Shown here one piece after another: positions 20,647 through 32,237 of a stretch of 64,000 nt of DNA. Both the position numbers and the translations under genes were made by a program. The DNA is from Actinomucor elegans. Lineage: Eukaryota; Mucoromycota; Mucoromycetes; Mucorales; Mucoraceae. The number at the start of each line of letters is the position of its first letter. Positions within the stretch are counted from its first letter, which is position 1. The stretch spans positions 1,612,001-1,676,000 of the forward strand of contig JAMSLZ010000005.1 in assembly GCA_026027325.1 (NCBI GenBank). Direction: 5' to 3'. The notes beneath the pieces are model-generated. The model was given only the letters and a program-made list of their open reading frames with translations. It was not told the DNA's origin and ran no database searches.

Positions 20647-20870
20647 CTACATTTGTATAAATCTAACTTTGCCTCTTTCAAATAAATCAATGGTATTGAG
20701 TGTTGTGTCAACTTGATCTAGATCATGTACAAGCTGATTCAAGTGTACAAGCGGTGTTTCCAACATTCGTAAGGTATAACTTATAGTGTCGATCAAGAAT
20801 TGGCCGTGTTTCTGGTAAAATAACTCTTTTGAGACATACTCTATTGCACTAAAAAGCGGCTTGTGTGTGT
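20647..20870 (-). CDS. Unrecognised coding exon (partial gene)
   Basis: On the minus strand an acceptor-like TTGCAG at 20876-20871 is followed by an open frame of 74 codons ending in TAG at 20647. Its product contains FSAIEYVSKELFYQKHGQFL and YTLRMLETPLVHLNQLVHDL, then LDQVDTTLNTIDLFERGK, an amphipathic helical sequence with ordinary protein composition. Immediately after the stop another protein-like stretch appears (PTEKSPVESPEVPRSTTMVF). Either the stop is real or a small intron is missed. No start exon could be found in the AT-rich bases upstream. I do not recognise the family. It may be the 3' exon of a gene lying upstream of the CCCH gene on the same strand, or a relic. Confidence 0.45.
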
Positions 20871-23229
20871 CTGCAATTTTTTTTTTTTGATTAAAGGGAA
20901 TGATTCAATAGAATGAAACCAAAAAAAGCGCATAACCCACTAGCATTTAGCTATTTTTTTGATACTTTTTATACCTAATAGATTTCAAGATTTACATTAT
21001 TCAATGTCCAATCGGAAACTATCAAATTGAGTTAGTACACTTCTGATTTATAGACACTTTTGTGCTATTTGAAAATAGGATTAGAATAAACTGATGCTAG
21101 AATGGGAACTGAGCCTCATGCGGTGTTTGATTTGTATATACAACAATGCCGTTAGTTAATCACCATTTGATATATAGTATTGTTGCGCTTATTTTTTTTT
21201 GGAATTTATATTATAAAAGTATGCATGTAACTTCAATACTAATTACAATCCTGTATGCAGCCATGAAGATGGAATAATCAAATTTTGACTTTTCAAGGCT
21301 CAAACTTCCGTGGTTCCCAAATTTAAATGATTGATATTATTTTCTGAAATGAAGGGCCAGTATATCCAAGTAATTCTGAGTGATAGTCTACTTAATTTAA
21401 GAGTCCTTTCTGAGATTTTGAGAACGAAGGTCTCGTTTCTTACAACCCTTTATTTATAAAATAACTATAGTTCAAAATTTGTTGGTTTGAGTAGACCAAA
21501 GGCCCGAATGGAAACCCTCTTAATATATAGTATTATAAAACTATAATCAAGCTGGATAATAATTCATATAAGAAATCTTGCAAATGTTACCATTTTATTA
21601 TTGTATAATCAGACGCTAAAAGAATGAAATATCTAGACTTGTACCAGAATGAGATTAGGTTTTTTAGACACGGGATAGATATCTAAAGCTTGCTCTTATT
21701 GCACGTAATATAGCACCCGAAGTTATGGTGCTTGAGGAATGCTAGCTTGATCAATAGCAAATCACAGTTAGTGATTTTAATATATATGAAAGAAAATTGG
21801 AAATGACGCTGCAGAAGATCACTATGTACTAGTATATAGTTTGAATTTCAAGGGGACAGTAACTAAACTTGGTGAGATATTAAACAAAGGTTATAGCAAA
21901 TGAAGTAATTTGCTATGAGTATATAATACTTATCAGATACAACATTACGCTGGAATCAGCCAAGCGCTCTATTGAATCATTGAACTCGATGGTTTAGAAT
22001 ATTAAAATAAGAAAAACCTAAACAAATAAAAACAAGTTTCAAAGCGGGGTCATGATATATACGATTTTGATGTTAATATTTTCCTTTTAATAATCTTTTT
22101 TGCTTGAAAATGTTCGTGGGGAACAACTGTAGCGGTTTGGTAAATATCGTTGGGTAACTACAATCTTTATGTAACTAATAATCTTACAAGACGTCTATGA
22201 AACTATATTACTGTAAATCATCACTTAGTTAATTATAACTCATCTTAATTCCGAGAACATATTCATATTCGTCATTTATGTAGCAATTCAATGTGCTCTC
22301 TAAGAAACAAAAACCTTTAAAGAGGTAACAGGAGTTAAGAAAGAAAACTACCGAAATTAAGACAGCAAGTGAGGTGTATTTTATATAGCTTTTTATCGTC
22401 TAACAATTTGTTGTAAATTAAAAGAAATTGGGAATATATAATAAAGTAAATGTATAACTAATTCGAACACTTTCTGTGCGTTTTTTTTTCCAAAAATCTT
22501 ATATTCTACCTGGAAAGTGGGAAAAACAGACCACCAATCGATTGTAGTGGGTTTCATATCTAATAATTTTCGTCTAAAGGTCTTCTACAAATACTAGACT
22601 ACTGGTTCTATGCAATATGTCTTGATCAGTATATCGTAACAAATAGATACCTTTGAAATCAATCATCTAGCTAAATGACATTATATTAATGTAATTTATT
22701 ATTTGAAAATTCAATTACCAAAGCTAGAGAGAGGGGAGGCTTTCAAACGTATATTGTTTTCTTATAATGATTCACAGATACTCTACATTGTAATTACTTG
22801 TTTATAATAAATCTCCATTGTAAAGAAAGCTATTCTTTTTCCTACATTTATCCATAAAAAAATGACTTCTAATGAAAGCATCTTCAGTTTAATGCATAGC
22901 AGCGGCAAAGAAATAAAGTGAGGCTTTAATGAATTTTTTGGTGTTAGGCAAAGGCTGTCCATCATTTTACATACTTGACTTGCTTTCATAGGATTCGGAA
23001 AAAAAAGCATACTTCATACCTTACAAACATTACATAATTGCTTATGAATGTAGCTGTAAAATACAAACAGATTATTATGTTACTACATGTTTTAGTGTGC
23101 AAGCGTGCTTTCTGACGTGTTGCGCCATATCCTATTTTTTATGCGATTAACTACTAAAAGAATTTGTTCTTTCTATCACTTATTTGTTGTATCAGAAATA
23201 ACTGATAAATATTATGAAAATGTAAAGCC
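20871..23229. other. Gene-poor AT-rich stretch
   Basis: No complete gene is supported. A weak copy of the dispersed repeat may lie at about 21930-21985 (block CAGATACAACATTACGCTGG then AATCAGCCAA). A minus-strand frame at 22783-23010 contains MKASQVCKMMDSLCLTPKNS, which looks like genuine protein. It has no flanking exons or motif I can place, so it may be a relic of a repeated gene. Confidence 0.4.
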
Positions 23230-24919
23230 ATGTCAAAAACACGACAATTGCTGAAGATAGAGCTCAAGCAAAAAGAAGTATCTGAATTGCGAAAGGTAAA
23301 TGAAAGTCTAATTTAAAGAATTCACAAAGTAGTAACTGATGAGTAAAATGCAAATTTCAAAAAGTTGAATAGAGAAGTAATCTTATACTTTTTTCTATTA
23401 TAGCGTTTCAACGTGTTCAATCCAACTTCAAAATAGGTTGCTTCCAAACGAAAACAGGATAAACAAAATTCAAACGAGAGAAAAATTATAAAAGTAGGTG
23501 TTCCATATTATGCACTAGTTTATTTATATTGATGTTACATTTTTTGCCCCATAAATTAACGAAAAAGATAGAATTAATGCTGCTGGTTTACATGATACTT
23601 TGCATCGCCTTGGAGAACTTATATTTATCGGTTGTGTGAAATCTCATTATTTTGCTTAGTAGGTTTTATTAAACTTTGATAATCAATGAAATCACTGATA
23701 TAGTACAATGATATTATAGTCTAAGTAAAAATAGTATCTTAGATGCTTCGATTGTTATAGCCAACTCTCAGATATCACTTTTTGGAGGAAACAAGATCCA
23801 AAAATCTATTCTTAGCAGGTTTCAATACATGCCACAGGATGATGAACATGATATTGATAAAATAGCCAGCATTTGGATAAAGAATGCAAAAAGGTAATTC
23901 AATGTTTTTAATTATATATATGCGTATATACTGATCTAATATATTTCATTAGAAATTAGCAATACTTGGGCAACTGCAAATGCCCCCCCAGTCATTACTA
24001 TTATTGTATGCTTCTTCTATTGCTGGTAATATGGAAATATATAACTACATGTAAGTATAATAAAATGATAGTTTTAAGTGTCTGCTAACTTTTCCATGTA
24101 CTTTTAAGTTTCAATCAAAAGAATCGCAGTCAGGGTTCGATATAAATGATTCAAGGACGCTTAACCCGAAGGTCTCGGTCAAGTAAAAGAAAAACTCTCC
24201 CCGAAGGAAAAGTTCTCAACTACTCAATCCTCTAATGTAAAAAAAATGTGCTGAGAATGAAATTGGATTTAACAATGATATTTGAAGGTAAAAATACAGA
24301 AGTATTAGATAGTTTAAATGGCGAATTTTCCAAAATAAATTCTACAACAAAAGGAAAGTATTACGATAGTAAAATTAAACTAGTATTGGCTAGCAAGTGC
24401 CACTTAAGCAAGATTATTATTTGAAAAATTTGTCTATCTGTAACATCTCATCTTTAAAACTACCAATCATTCAAGTAATGAATTTGAATTGCTATGCATA
24501 TTGTTTGTCAATTGTAGACAAAAACGTTTGCCTTTTACAGAAAATCCGGTGCATCACCTATCCTTGTACCTTGAGAGAGGTAAAATTTTATCATTGAATT
24601 TCAACTTGTACATGTAAATAGCTTATACATACTAAAAAGTTAAGGTTTATATCATGTCTAACAATTTTTGTTAAGGATATGATGAAAAATATTCGACATT
24701 TATACAATGAGTATAACAGATGTACCATGAATATTATTTCTCAAATTGGCCACCGACAAAAAAGCTGTAAAATCCAATGCCAAAGTCAATGATTATATTT
24801 CAGCTGTTTACTTTTATAATACAGAATATGAAGACAGTGATTCTTCTGATGGCAATAAAATTATTATCTATGAAGAAATATGTAGTGACAATGAAAGCTC
24901 TGATGATAGCGAAGTTTAA
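23230..24919 (+). pseudogene. Decayed multi-exon gene, unrecognised family
   Basis: Coding-like pieces appear in order on the + strand. They start at an ATG at 23230 (MSKTRQLLKIELKQKEVSEL followed by a GTAAAT donor), then a Lys-rich exon near 23430-23500. Next is IVIANSQISLFGGNKIQKSI near 23750-23890, and then LPIIQVMNLNCYAYCLSIVD with VCLLQKIRCITYPCTLREV near 24450-24585. The last piece is an acidic C-terminus (EDSDSSDG and SDNESSDDSEV) ending in TAA at 24919. Stops interrupt 24120-24300, and near 24765 the frame shifts between HLYNEYNR and the KAVKSNAKVNDYI segment. The ordered pieces suggest one former gene rather than unrelated chance frames. The layout recalls lineage-specific expanded families of unknown function in Mucoromycota; this is from memory and unproven. 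Confidence 0.42.
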
Positions 24920-25800
24920 TATACTGATGAGAGCGTATAACCTCTAAAATTATAGTATTATGTATCACCCCATATTATGCATACTTTTTCCTGCACCTTT
25001 TTCTTTGTATACTTACTCTAGTATTGTTATTACATGTAGTGAATATAAAAAAACATACAGATATAAAGGTCGTTCAATTTTTTAGCACAATATGCAATAA
25101 AAATGCATAATAGTAAATTATTAAGGAGAAAAGAATATTTGATTAATTTTTGTTGAATATCAATGTTTAATCCTGCTTCGATATTTGACTTTCCAGAAAA
25201 GCATTTATAAATCGCAATTTAAGGTACGTATTAAATATCTTTTCTATATTTCTTTTGTATATATATATATATATATTACCACTAAGCTTAGGTATTTATG
25301 TAATTTAATACTCAAAGTTATTAATCTCTCCTTTCCTTCTACTACCAAGCTAATTTTATGTGAACTTGAAACATAATAATGCAAAATTTATGCTTACATT
25401 GAAAATATAAAATTTTGGCTGGGTAACGCCTACATTATGTATGAAACTCAGAAACTCCGAGTTCTCGTGCTCAAAGGAACTGAATGGTTCTTTCTGGGGT
25501 CGTTTTAATAGCTTTGCGTTTGCCATTAAAGAATCTGAAATCGTTATTGACTGTTCTTGGTACCTAACCCTAGCTATGTAGTATGGAAAATTACAGATAA
25601 AAAAATGACCATTCAGCGCTCTTTTTTTTCTTTCTAATTTGACATGAATTCTGCGTTCGTTGAGTTTTTAAGGTGTTTTTATGTTTGTTAGCGTAGGATG
25701 TTTTTGTCATTTCTAGATATTGTGGACCTTTTAAGTCTATTGGTTTAAATACCTGAGACATTTTCATAGGAGAAAACTTGCTTTTCCTTCTCGATTGATA
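24920..25800. other. Intergenic region upstream of the sirtuin gene
   Basis: About 880 bases without a supported gene. It includes a TA microsatellite at about 25258-25275 and T-rich runs before the sirtuin start, which would include its promoter. No specific regulatory site could be recognised. Confidence 0.45.
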
Positions 25801-26869
25801 ATGAAAGTAAAAATAGTCATGTCCGAACCTTCAGAAGTGATAGATCCTCTTATTACAGAGCTTGCTGCTTGCATCGATAGTAGTAAGCGCGTTTTAGTGA
25901 TAACTGGTGCTGGTATTTCTTGCAATGGCGGCATTCCAGTAAGCTTACATTTCATACTATAGTCCATTCGTTAGATCTGATTTTAAAACAAACAAGGACT
26001 TTCGATCATCAAAAGGCTTATATGATCTAGTGAAAACAAAGTATCCCAAGGTGTTATTAAAAGGTCAAGACTTGTTTGATGCTAACTTGTTTAAAGACAA
26101 AGAACAGACACAGTGCTTTTATACGTTTATGGCCGAGTTAAAATCAATGATATCGAGTGCAATACCTACAACTACGCATTCATTTATACACACGCTGCAA
26201 GAAAGAGGACAGCTGATGCGATGTTACACGCAAAACATCGATTGTTTGGAGGATCTGTTGAATTTGTCTGTGGTTCGATTGCATGGTGCTATGGATCGAG
26301 TGAAATGTACACTGTGTAGTGCATCCTATGAGTTTTCTGAAGATTATGAGGATCAATTTAGAAATGGAAATCCACCTACGTGTCCTCAGTGTCAAGTACA
26401 TGACCATGAACGGATTCGACTTGGTAAAAGACAACTAGCTATGGGTACACTGAGACCCAATATTGTACTATATAATGAAGAGCATCCAGAAGGCGATTTG
26501 ATTGGTAAACTACAAACTACTGATTTGCGCAAAAAGCCTGATTTAATGATCGTCATGGGGACCTCCTTGAGGATACCTGCATTGAATAGGTTTATTAAGC
26601 AAGCAGCCAAATTGATACATGCTAGACATGGTCAAGTAGTGTTTGTCAATCGGACTGCGCCTACAAAAGAATGGTGCAAAATATTCGATTATGAAGTGCT
26701 TGGAGATACTGATGAATGGGCACATAAAATACAGCATATTGTAAATGATGCGCAAGCGAAAGCAAGACTAAAGGGATCAGCACCAACTAATGCAAAGAAG
26801 CATCGCCAATTAACACTATCAAAATTTACCACAACAAAGAAACCCAGTTCTGTAGTCGAAACTCTGTAA
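25801..26869 (+). CDS. Hst3/Hst4-type sirtuin (NAD-dependent deacetylase)
   Basis: NAD-dependent protein deacetylase. The Hst3/Hst4 branch removes acetyl from histone H3 Lys56 after replication and keeps the genome stable. Two exons, 25801-25938 and 25997-26869, give 336 residues; a second in-frame ATG lies at 25819. Motifs in order are GAGISCNGGIPDFRS (NAD pocket; GISCNxGIPDFRSSxGLY is typical of the Hst3/4 branch), TQNIDCLE, catalytic His142 in RLHGAMD, zinc ligands Cys150, Cys153, Cys175 and Cys178, GTLRPNIVLYNE, and MGTSLRIPALNRFI. The tail is basic and carries QLTLSKF (317-323), which fits a slightly degenerate PCNA-interacting (PIP) box. The 58-nt intron splits the NAD-pocket motif between Pro and Asp. 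Enzyme class is firm; the choice between Hst3 and Hst4 is not. Confidence 0.93.
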
Positions 26870-27065
26870 TACCTCTGACTGTGTTACTTGTAATCAGCCT
26901 TAATTGCGCATACAAATTGTGTTCAATAGATTGGCTTATACGCACTTCAGCCACCTAGTTTTTTTTTTTAAAAAACAAACATCATTTGGTAGTATATATT
27001 TACAAGTAATAAAAAAAAGATTCTTTTTCTTTTCTTTGCACCCAAATTTCCCGACTACACCTTGT

Positions 27066-27558
27066 ATGGGCTCCTTACCAACAGCTGAATTTACTCTTTT
27101 TACATTAGATGTGACACCTAGTAAGTAAAGGCTAGCAATTCGTAGTTATTTCATTGTTCATATATAAAAAAAAGCTAGTACTAGTGGTAATAATAATGGT
27201 TTCTATGCGGAAACAATGAATCCCGAACAAGCATTGTCCTATTCACCGGACCGAATTCCTTTGGTAATATATATATATATATATATAGTTAAAAAAAAAT
27301 TATATATTGACTATTCCTTGATAGATTGTAGGATGCGTTTTAGGCACATTTACTCTGATGTTTCTAGTGATTGCTTTATATTTAGCACTTAAATTAAGAA
27401 GGAAACAACTTACAAAATCGATGGAAGAAGAAAGAATGTTGCCATCCAATGGTCATAAATCGCTATCATTACTGTCCGACCCGAACTCACCATTTTCAAT
27501 AGCAGTGAAACGAGCAGCAGAAATACCAGATTCGCCTGTAGAGAAAGGAGTAACGTAG
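27066..27558 (+). CDS. Small single-pass membrane protein, unrecognised
   Basis: Three exons (27066-27120, 27175-27263, 27325-27558) give 125 residues. A polar N-terminal half with PDRIPL is followed by one strong membrane helix, IVGCVLGTFTLMFLVIALYL, then a basic stop (KLRRKQLTK). A short cytosolic-type tail contains LSLLSDPNSPFSIAVKRAAE and ends EKGVT. The N-terminus lacks a clear signal peptide, so a type III (reverse signal-anchor) topology is likely. Splice sites are standard (GTAAGT; GTAATA) and reading-frame phases agree. The (TA) microsatellite at 27266-27288 lies inside intron 2. I know of no family. The gene sits between the sirtuin and PEX22, all on the + strand. Confidence 0.6.
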
Positions 27559-27968
27559 TAGGCCAATCCCCATTGTAATAATTCTAGTAAATCATATATC
27601 ACTACAAACTGGCATTCTAACAGAATGGTCAAAACGGCCTTTCTCTTGTACACTTATATTCAAACCCATGACCCCTATCTCTTCCCCGCATCTTATACTT
27701 TTACTACTAATGGCATTTGTTAATCTATAAACCTTTACATATTTCAAATAATATTATTGCTTATTTTACTGATAAATAATATGTTTTATATGTACATATT
27801 TGCATATATACAATTAAAAAGACTATCAGTTCACATGGTAGCTATATGTACAACTATGAAAAATGCGGGGAAACAATACAGTAATAAACTGACATGTGAA
27901 AAGAATAGTGGAAAAAAAAAGTATATATTGAATACTTTTCTCTTTTTCTTTGTCTTTTCTTCATTCAA

Positions 27969-28967
27969 ATGTCATCTATTGTCCCAGCCAGACCTCTCGT
28001 ACATCACAAGTTGAGCTCGCAATGGCTACCTGTAATGTTAGCAAGAGCCATGGGTTATTCTTCTTTTATTGCTGCCATTGTTAGCATGATTCTTTATTGG
28101 TACAAGAAACATTCGCTTTCATTGGACAAGGAACAGGCTGTTCGTGATGGATTACATTTAAATCATAAAAAGAAGCTGCATATCACTACGGCAAATCATC
28201 GTATTTCATCTTCATTGAAAAGAACAAGCAGTACATTCACAAATCTGACGAATGAGGGACAGGTATGTAGGCTATTTCTATATAAAAAAAATCTTTAAAT
28301 GCTAATATCATGATGCTTAGATGTATACCCCACCGCCCTCTCCATCCGCAAATACATCACCTACAAGAGCTACCTCTCCTTTGGGCGCTTGGAGTTCGAG
28401 GATTTTAGATGGTGTTATTTCAACTGCCCTTATGAATAATCTCATCAAAAAGAAGAAATTAACTATTTCTCTTAAAAACGTAAGCCAACTCTCCTCATTT
28501 TTAAGCCTTTTTGTACTTATATTACCTTGCAGACTATTCTGTGGAATCCTTCTAGCGACATCAATACGCCTAATCACGCGTTTCACGAGAAAACAGTCTT
28601 ATTCTTAAACAAACTTGCTCAGATCTATGACATTTACATCATAATTCACCTGAACAATGACCAGGAACGTCACCAAATCCAGCAGTTACTGACCAATGCT
28701 AAACTGCTTTTGGATGACCGCAAGATCCTTTATTGCAGCTCAGAACAAGGCAAAGTCCATGTCATTCAACATATTCAACCTACCATTCATATCGAAGGTG
28801 GCTGTGAACAAGACAATGGCGAGCGGGTCGTTGAACAGTTGCATGTGGAACGTATCATTTGGGTAGTTCCTTTTGGTCAACTGCAACAAGAACAGAACAA
28901 TATAGAATTTACACATCATATTTTACATACATCGATTGCCAAGCAAGTAGGATTTGAAGCTTTATAA
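27969..28967 (+). CDS. PEX22: Peroxin Pex22 (peroxisomal membrane protein)
   Basis: Anchors and activates the ubiquitin-conjugating enzyme Pex4 on the peroxisome, needed to recycle the import receptor Pex5. Exons 27969-28262, 28321-28479 and 28533-28967 give 295 residues. An N-terminal membrane helix lies at about residues 27-45 (RAMGYSSFIAAIVSMILYWY), followed by a variable Ser/Thr/Pro linker. The globular Pex22 domain starts with KLTISLKNTILWNPSSD and continues PNHAFHEKTVLFLNKLAQIY. The later blocks are ERHQIQQLLTNAKLL, DDRKILYCSSEQGKVHVIQH and PTIHIEGG. These blocks and their order match the fungal/plant Pex22 domain. Introns are 58 and 53 nt with regular borders. The membrane helix is where it should be for a peroxisomal membrane anchor with the domain in the cytosol. 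Confidence 0.88.
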
Positions 28968-29359
28968 AAAAAAAAGGGAAACAAAAAATAATTATATACC
29001 CTCCCTTTAACATACCTTCTCGATATAATAATAAATTCGTACCTTTTAAAAGATTTCACAAGTTCCCACACCAAACGATGATGCTGGGCTTCTAACTGAT
29101 ATAAGATTAAGCTCTTCATCTCGAGAATATAGACAAACAAAGGTGCAGGCACCGTTATCATTCACCTTTCTTGTTTCAGTCGAATATGTGCGCAGGTGCT
29201 ACTAGCACAATGCTTACATATAGGATATTAGAGTATATGCAGGAGCTCATCACTGTGGGAGGACCGATAATGATTTGTTATTCAGTTGAATATACATCTA
29301 ATTATTAAATATATATATATATATATATAGCAATAATATCAACAAACTAAGCTTAAATA

Positions 29360-29490
29360 TATGAAGCGATTCATTATGAATATGAAATACTAATCAAATG
29401 CGACATTGAGCCGAGATCGGTTGAGAAATCTACAGGTGATGATACGTCATGCCATTTTCAAACGATGGTTTAAGGCACGCATAATTTATT
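29360..29490 (+). repeat. Dispersed repeat copy E
   Basis: Blocks in order: TTCATTATGAATATG, then ATCAAATGCGACATTGAGCC, then GAGATCGGTTGAGAAATCTA, and GTCATGCCATTTTCAAACGA. These align with the inverted copies at 18005-18130 and 29850-29990. Borders are approximate. It has no coding frame. Confidence 0.6.
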
Positions 29491-29849
29491 GGTCCACGAG
29501 TTTTGAATCGATGGTCTACTACTATCCATGAGTCCCCTCCAAAAAATCATTGTAAATGCTCAGTCAATAACCAGTAATTAAATAGCCGTATGCAATAAAC
29601 GGCAATTGCATGAATACACATAGATAGTTTTTAACTCTTATACTTTCATAAATATAATTTAACTTAAAAAAAAGCGCTAGGCAACTTCGATTGCATATTG
29701 TCTTTTCTTTATGAAACAGCTTTATTTTTTATTTTTATTTTTTTAGTTTTCTGAGATTTACATCATTGGCGAGAGCTTGAATCTTAAATAGGCAATATTT
29801 ATCTTTTATACTACACTTTATTCTTTTTTTTTTTTTTTTTTTTTTTTTT

Positions 29850-29990
29850 GAGCGTTGAAAATTGATACGGCGCATCCATCGGCTATAGATCTGTTGGCCG
29901 ATTTCAATCAAATGCCACATATGATTAGTAGTTTATGCTCAACGAGCGATTGCATTTAGTGAATTCTCAATTTAGAACCAATTCTTTTGT
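29850..29990 (-). repeat. Dispersed repeat copy G (inverted)
   Basis: On the minus strand this reads CTACTAATCATATGTGGCAT, then GAAATCGGCCAACAGATCTA, then TGCGCCGTATCAATTTTCAA, matching copies E and F block by block. Similarity to copy F appears to go on for a further 60-100 bases beyond the core (for example TTGCATTTAGTGAATTC against CTGCATCTAGTAGATCC on the + strand). It directly abuts the 26-base T-run at 29824-29849. Confidence 0.6.
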
Positions 29991-32237
29991 TCCATTTAAT
30001 ATGCTGTGCATTCTTCCAATTAATAGCCTTTGTTAAATCTTTCTTTTACCAGATGAAAAGCTTTTGGATACAAATAAACAATGCAAAGTTGAACCTTGGC
30101 ACATAAAATGTATCTTTGATAATGCTGATAAAATATCATTCCATTTGTTCGATAAGAGCAGCAGGTCTAAAGCATATGAGTAGATACATTACTTTGTATA
30201 TAGGCAATGTTGTAATTGCCCTGTGCTTGTTTCGCCAAAGCAAAATATATCACAAAGGTGTGGTATTTTACCCCTTTACAAATTCCTATGGTAAGGGAGC
30301 ATAATACCGGATAGAATAGAGTTTTGCTTACATGCGTCCTGTTATTTCGATTGTTTCATTAGCACAAAAGCGAGGACGCAGAAGCGATTATAAAACTCAC
30401 TCATGAGGTTAGAGTTGTCGTAGTAGCAGATAATAATAAAGATTTCATTGGATTATTCGGACCTATAGAGCCTATGATATTTTCTATCTACTCTTACTCA
30501 TCTTTTGGAAATAAACTTTGTTGCATTTGCAGATAACATAGTTGGGACCAATGGTTCGCTTTGTATCAGTCGAAAGGAATTTCTGTAGATGCCATCAAAC
30601 GCATGTAGAAGGGTTGCTTTGATATTCCAGTTTCCTCTATACTAATTATAGCTCAATATGTTTACTTCTTACTTTCAGCATCAATCTTTGTTAGTCTAGC
30701 ATAGGAAAGTTTTTGTTCATTTGTTTTATTCTTATGATCATGAAAACTTCTCATTACCAACAGTACTCAGTTCATTTACTATTATCTGGCGCATGCCGTT
30801 GATCTGTTCTTTGTATTTATTAAAGCATTCGTATCTCAATGGACATCAATATACGTTTTAGATATATATATATTTACCGACCTGAGTTTGACATTGCTCC
30901 ACTTGCTTCTAATCTTTTACGAAGATACCTGTAAAGCATAGTGAACAAAAGTATCACCTAATCGCGTGAATATAGCGCCTTCTTTCTTTCTAAATCAGTC
31001 ACCTTTCTCTCTATCTTTATTACTCTCTTCTTTAAAAAGTACTTTTAGGCCGCCATCTATTCAGCGTTCGTCAAAGTCTTAATGCAATTTCCTTCAGACT
31101 TGTTAAAATTAAAAGCAACGCTGAATAAACAACTATATTATCATAAGCGAGAACTATATTTTTTTTAAAAAAAAAGCTGGTATCCTTATTCTATGATATC
31201 TAGTTTATTTCCATCTAATTGACCTTGATTGTACTCTTTCAAAAGCTCTGATACTTTTTGGCCGTTGTCGTAATATTCATAGACACATTTTTTTTTTGCG
31301 TCCCTTGTAAGCGATAAAATAAATGTTACTGAAACGCCACAGTATTAGCAATGCTATTACGTTCTTCTTCGGAGGATTATTTATTAAAAAGGGTCTATTT
31401 ACGAAAAGTGTGTCTATAATGTAGTATAGGGATGTTTAATACACAAACTTTATGAAAGGAGACAGGAGAAAGGGTGAATTATATACTTTTCTGATAAAAT
31501 GGGTTGAAAGACAACCATTCTACCTTGTTCACTTTGATTTGGGGTATAGGGTTACATCTAATAACTCCTTTGAATATTGTGATTATAATAAGCTATTATT
31601 TTGCGTCAGTCCCGTATATCACCAATAGGAAGACTTTTAAGATAGAAGGCATTGTCTTGTCAGGTTCACAGACAGCCCCCTGGCATTGTTATAGTAGTCC
31701 TACTTTCCCTACGAATGCTATGTCCTACCATTAGGGCGTTTATATTAAGTGAAGAGTAAAGAAAGGGCTTGATAAGAACGCGTTGCATATATAGAAGATT
31801 TGTCTCTTTACTACTCTTGATTACCTCTGTTATATCCTTCTTCTGGGTAGAATAGTGACATTTAATCTGCTATCGTGAATTTAGGATTCCTTTCTAATAA
31901 TAAAAACCATAGATTTTTATGCGCTTTGGTTGATAAACAAAGAAGATCGTTAGAGAATACCTGCCTACTGTCTAATGTAAAGTCTTTTACTATGTCATTA
32001 TCAATTGTTTGTCATTCAAGAAATCAATTTAATGAACGGGGCCAGAGATTAAATTAAGGGTTACTGACATTAATAGCGCCATACTGATGGAATGCAATAA
32101 ACGTCAAAATGGGACAAGTCTCTTCACTATTTCTTTATGCTATCAAATCAATCCATCCTCTTTTTCCTTTTGATATCCAAACTTTTCTTTCAATTTGATT
32201 TACTGCTCTTCAGCACATCTTCCGGTCCTTTAAAACT

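Larger units (their letters stand above)
28968..32237. other. Gene-poor stretch with repeats and decayed coding pieces
   Basis: No intact gene is supported in 3.3 kb. It holds repeat copies E and G (listed), a TA microsatellite (about 29311-29331) and a 26-base T-run (29824-29849). Protein-like pieces on the + strand at about 30053-30183 (PDEKLLDTNKQCKVEPWHIK), 30361-30535 (SEDAEAIIKLTHEVRVVVVA) and 30541-30610 (SWDQWFALYQSKGISVDAIK) each end in stops. They may be remnants of one mobile or lost gene, but no family is recognised. Confidence 0.4.

Noticed and set aside
31504..32057. Two short + frames (31504-31734 and 31875-32057)
   Set aside because: No motif, no start context, low-complexity composition.
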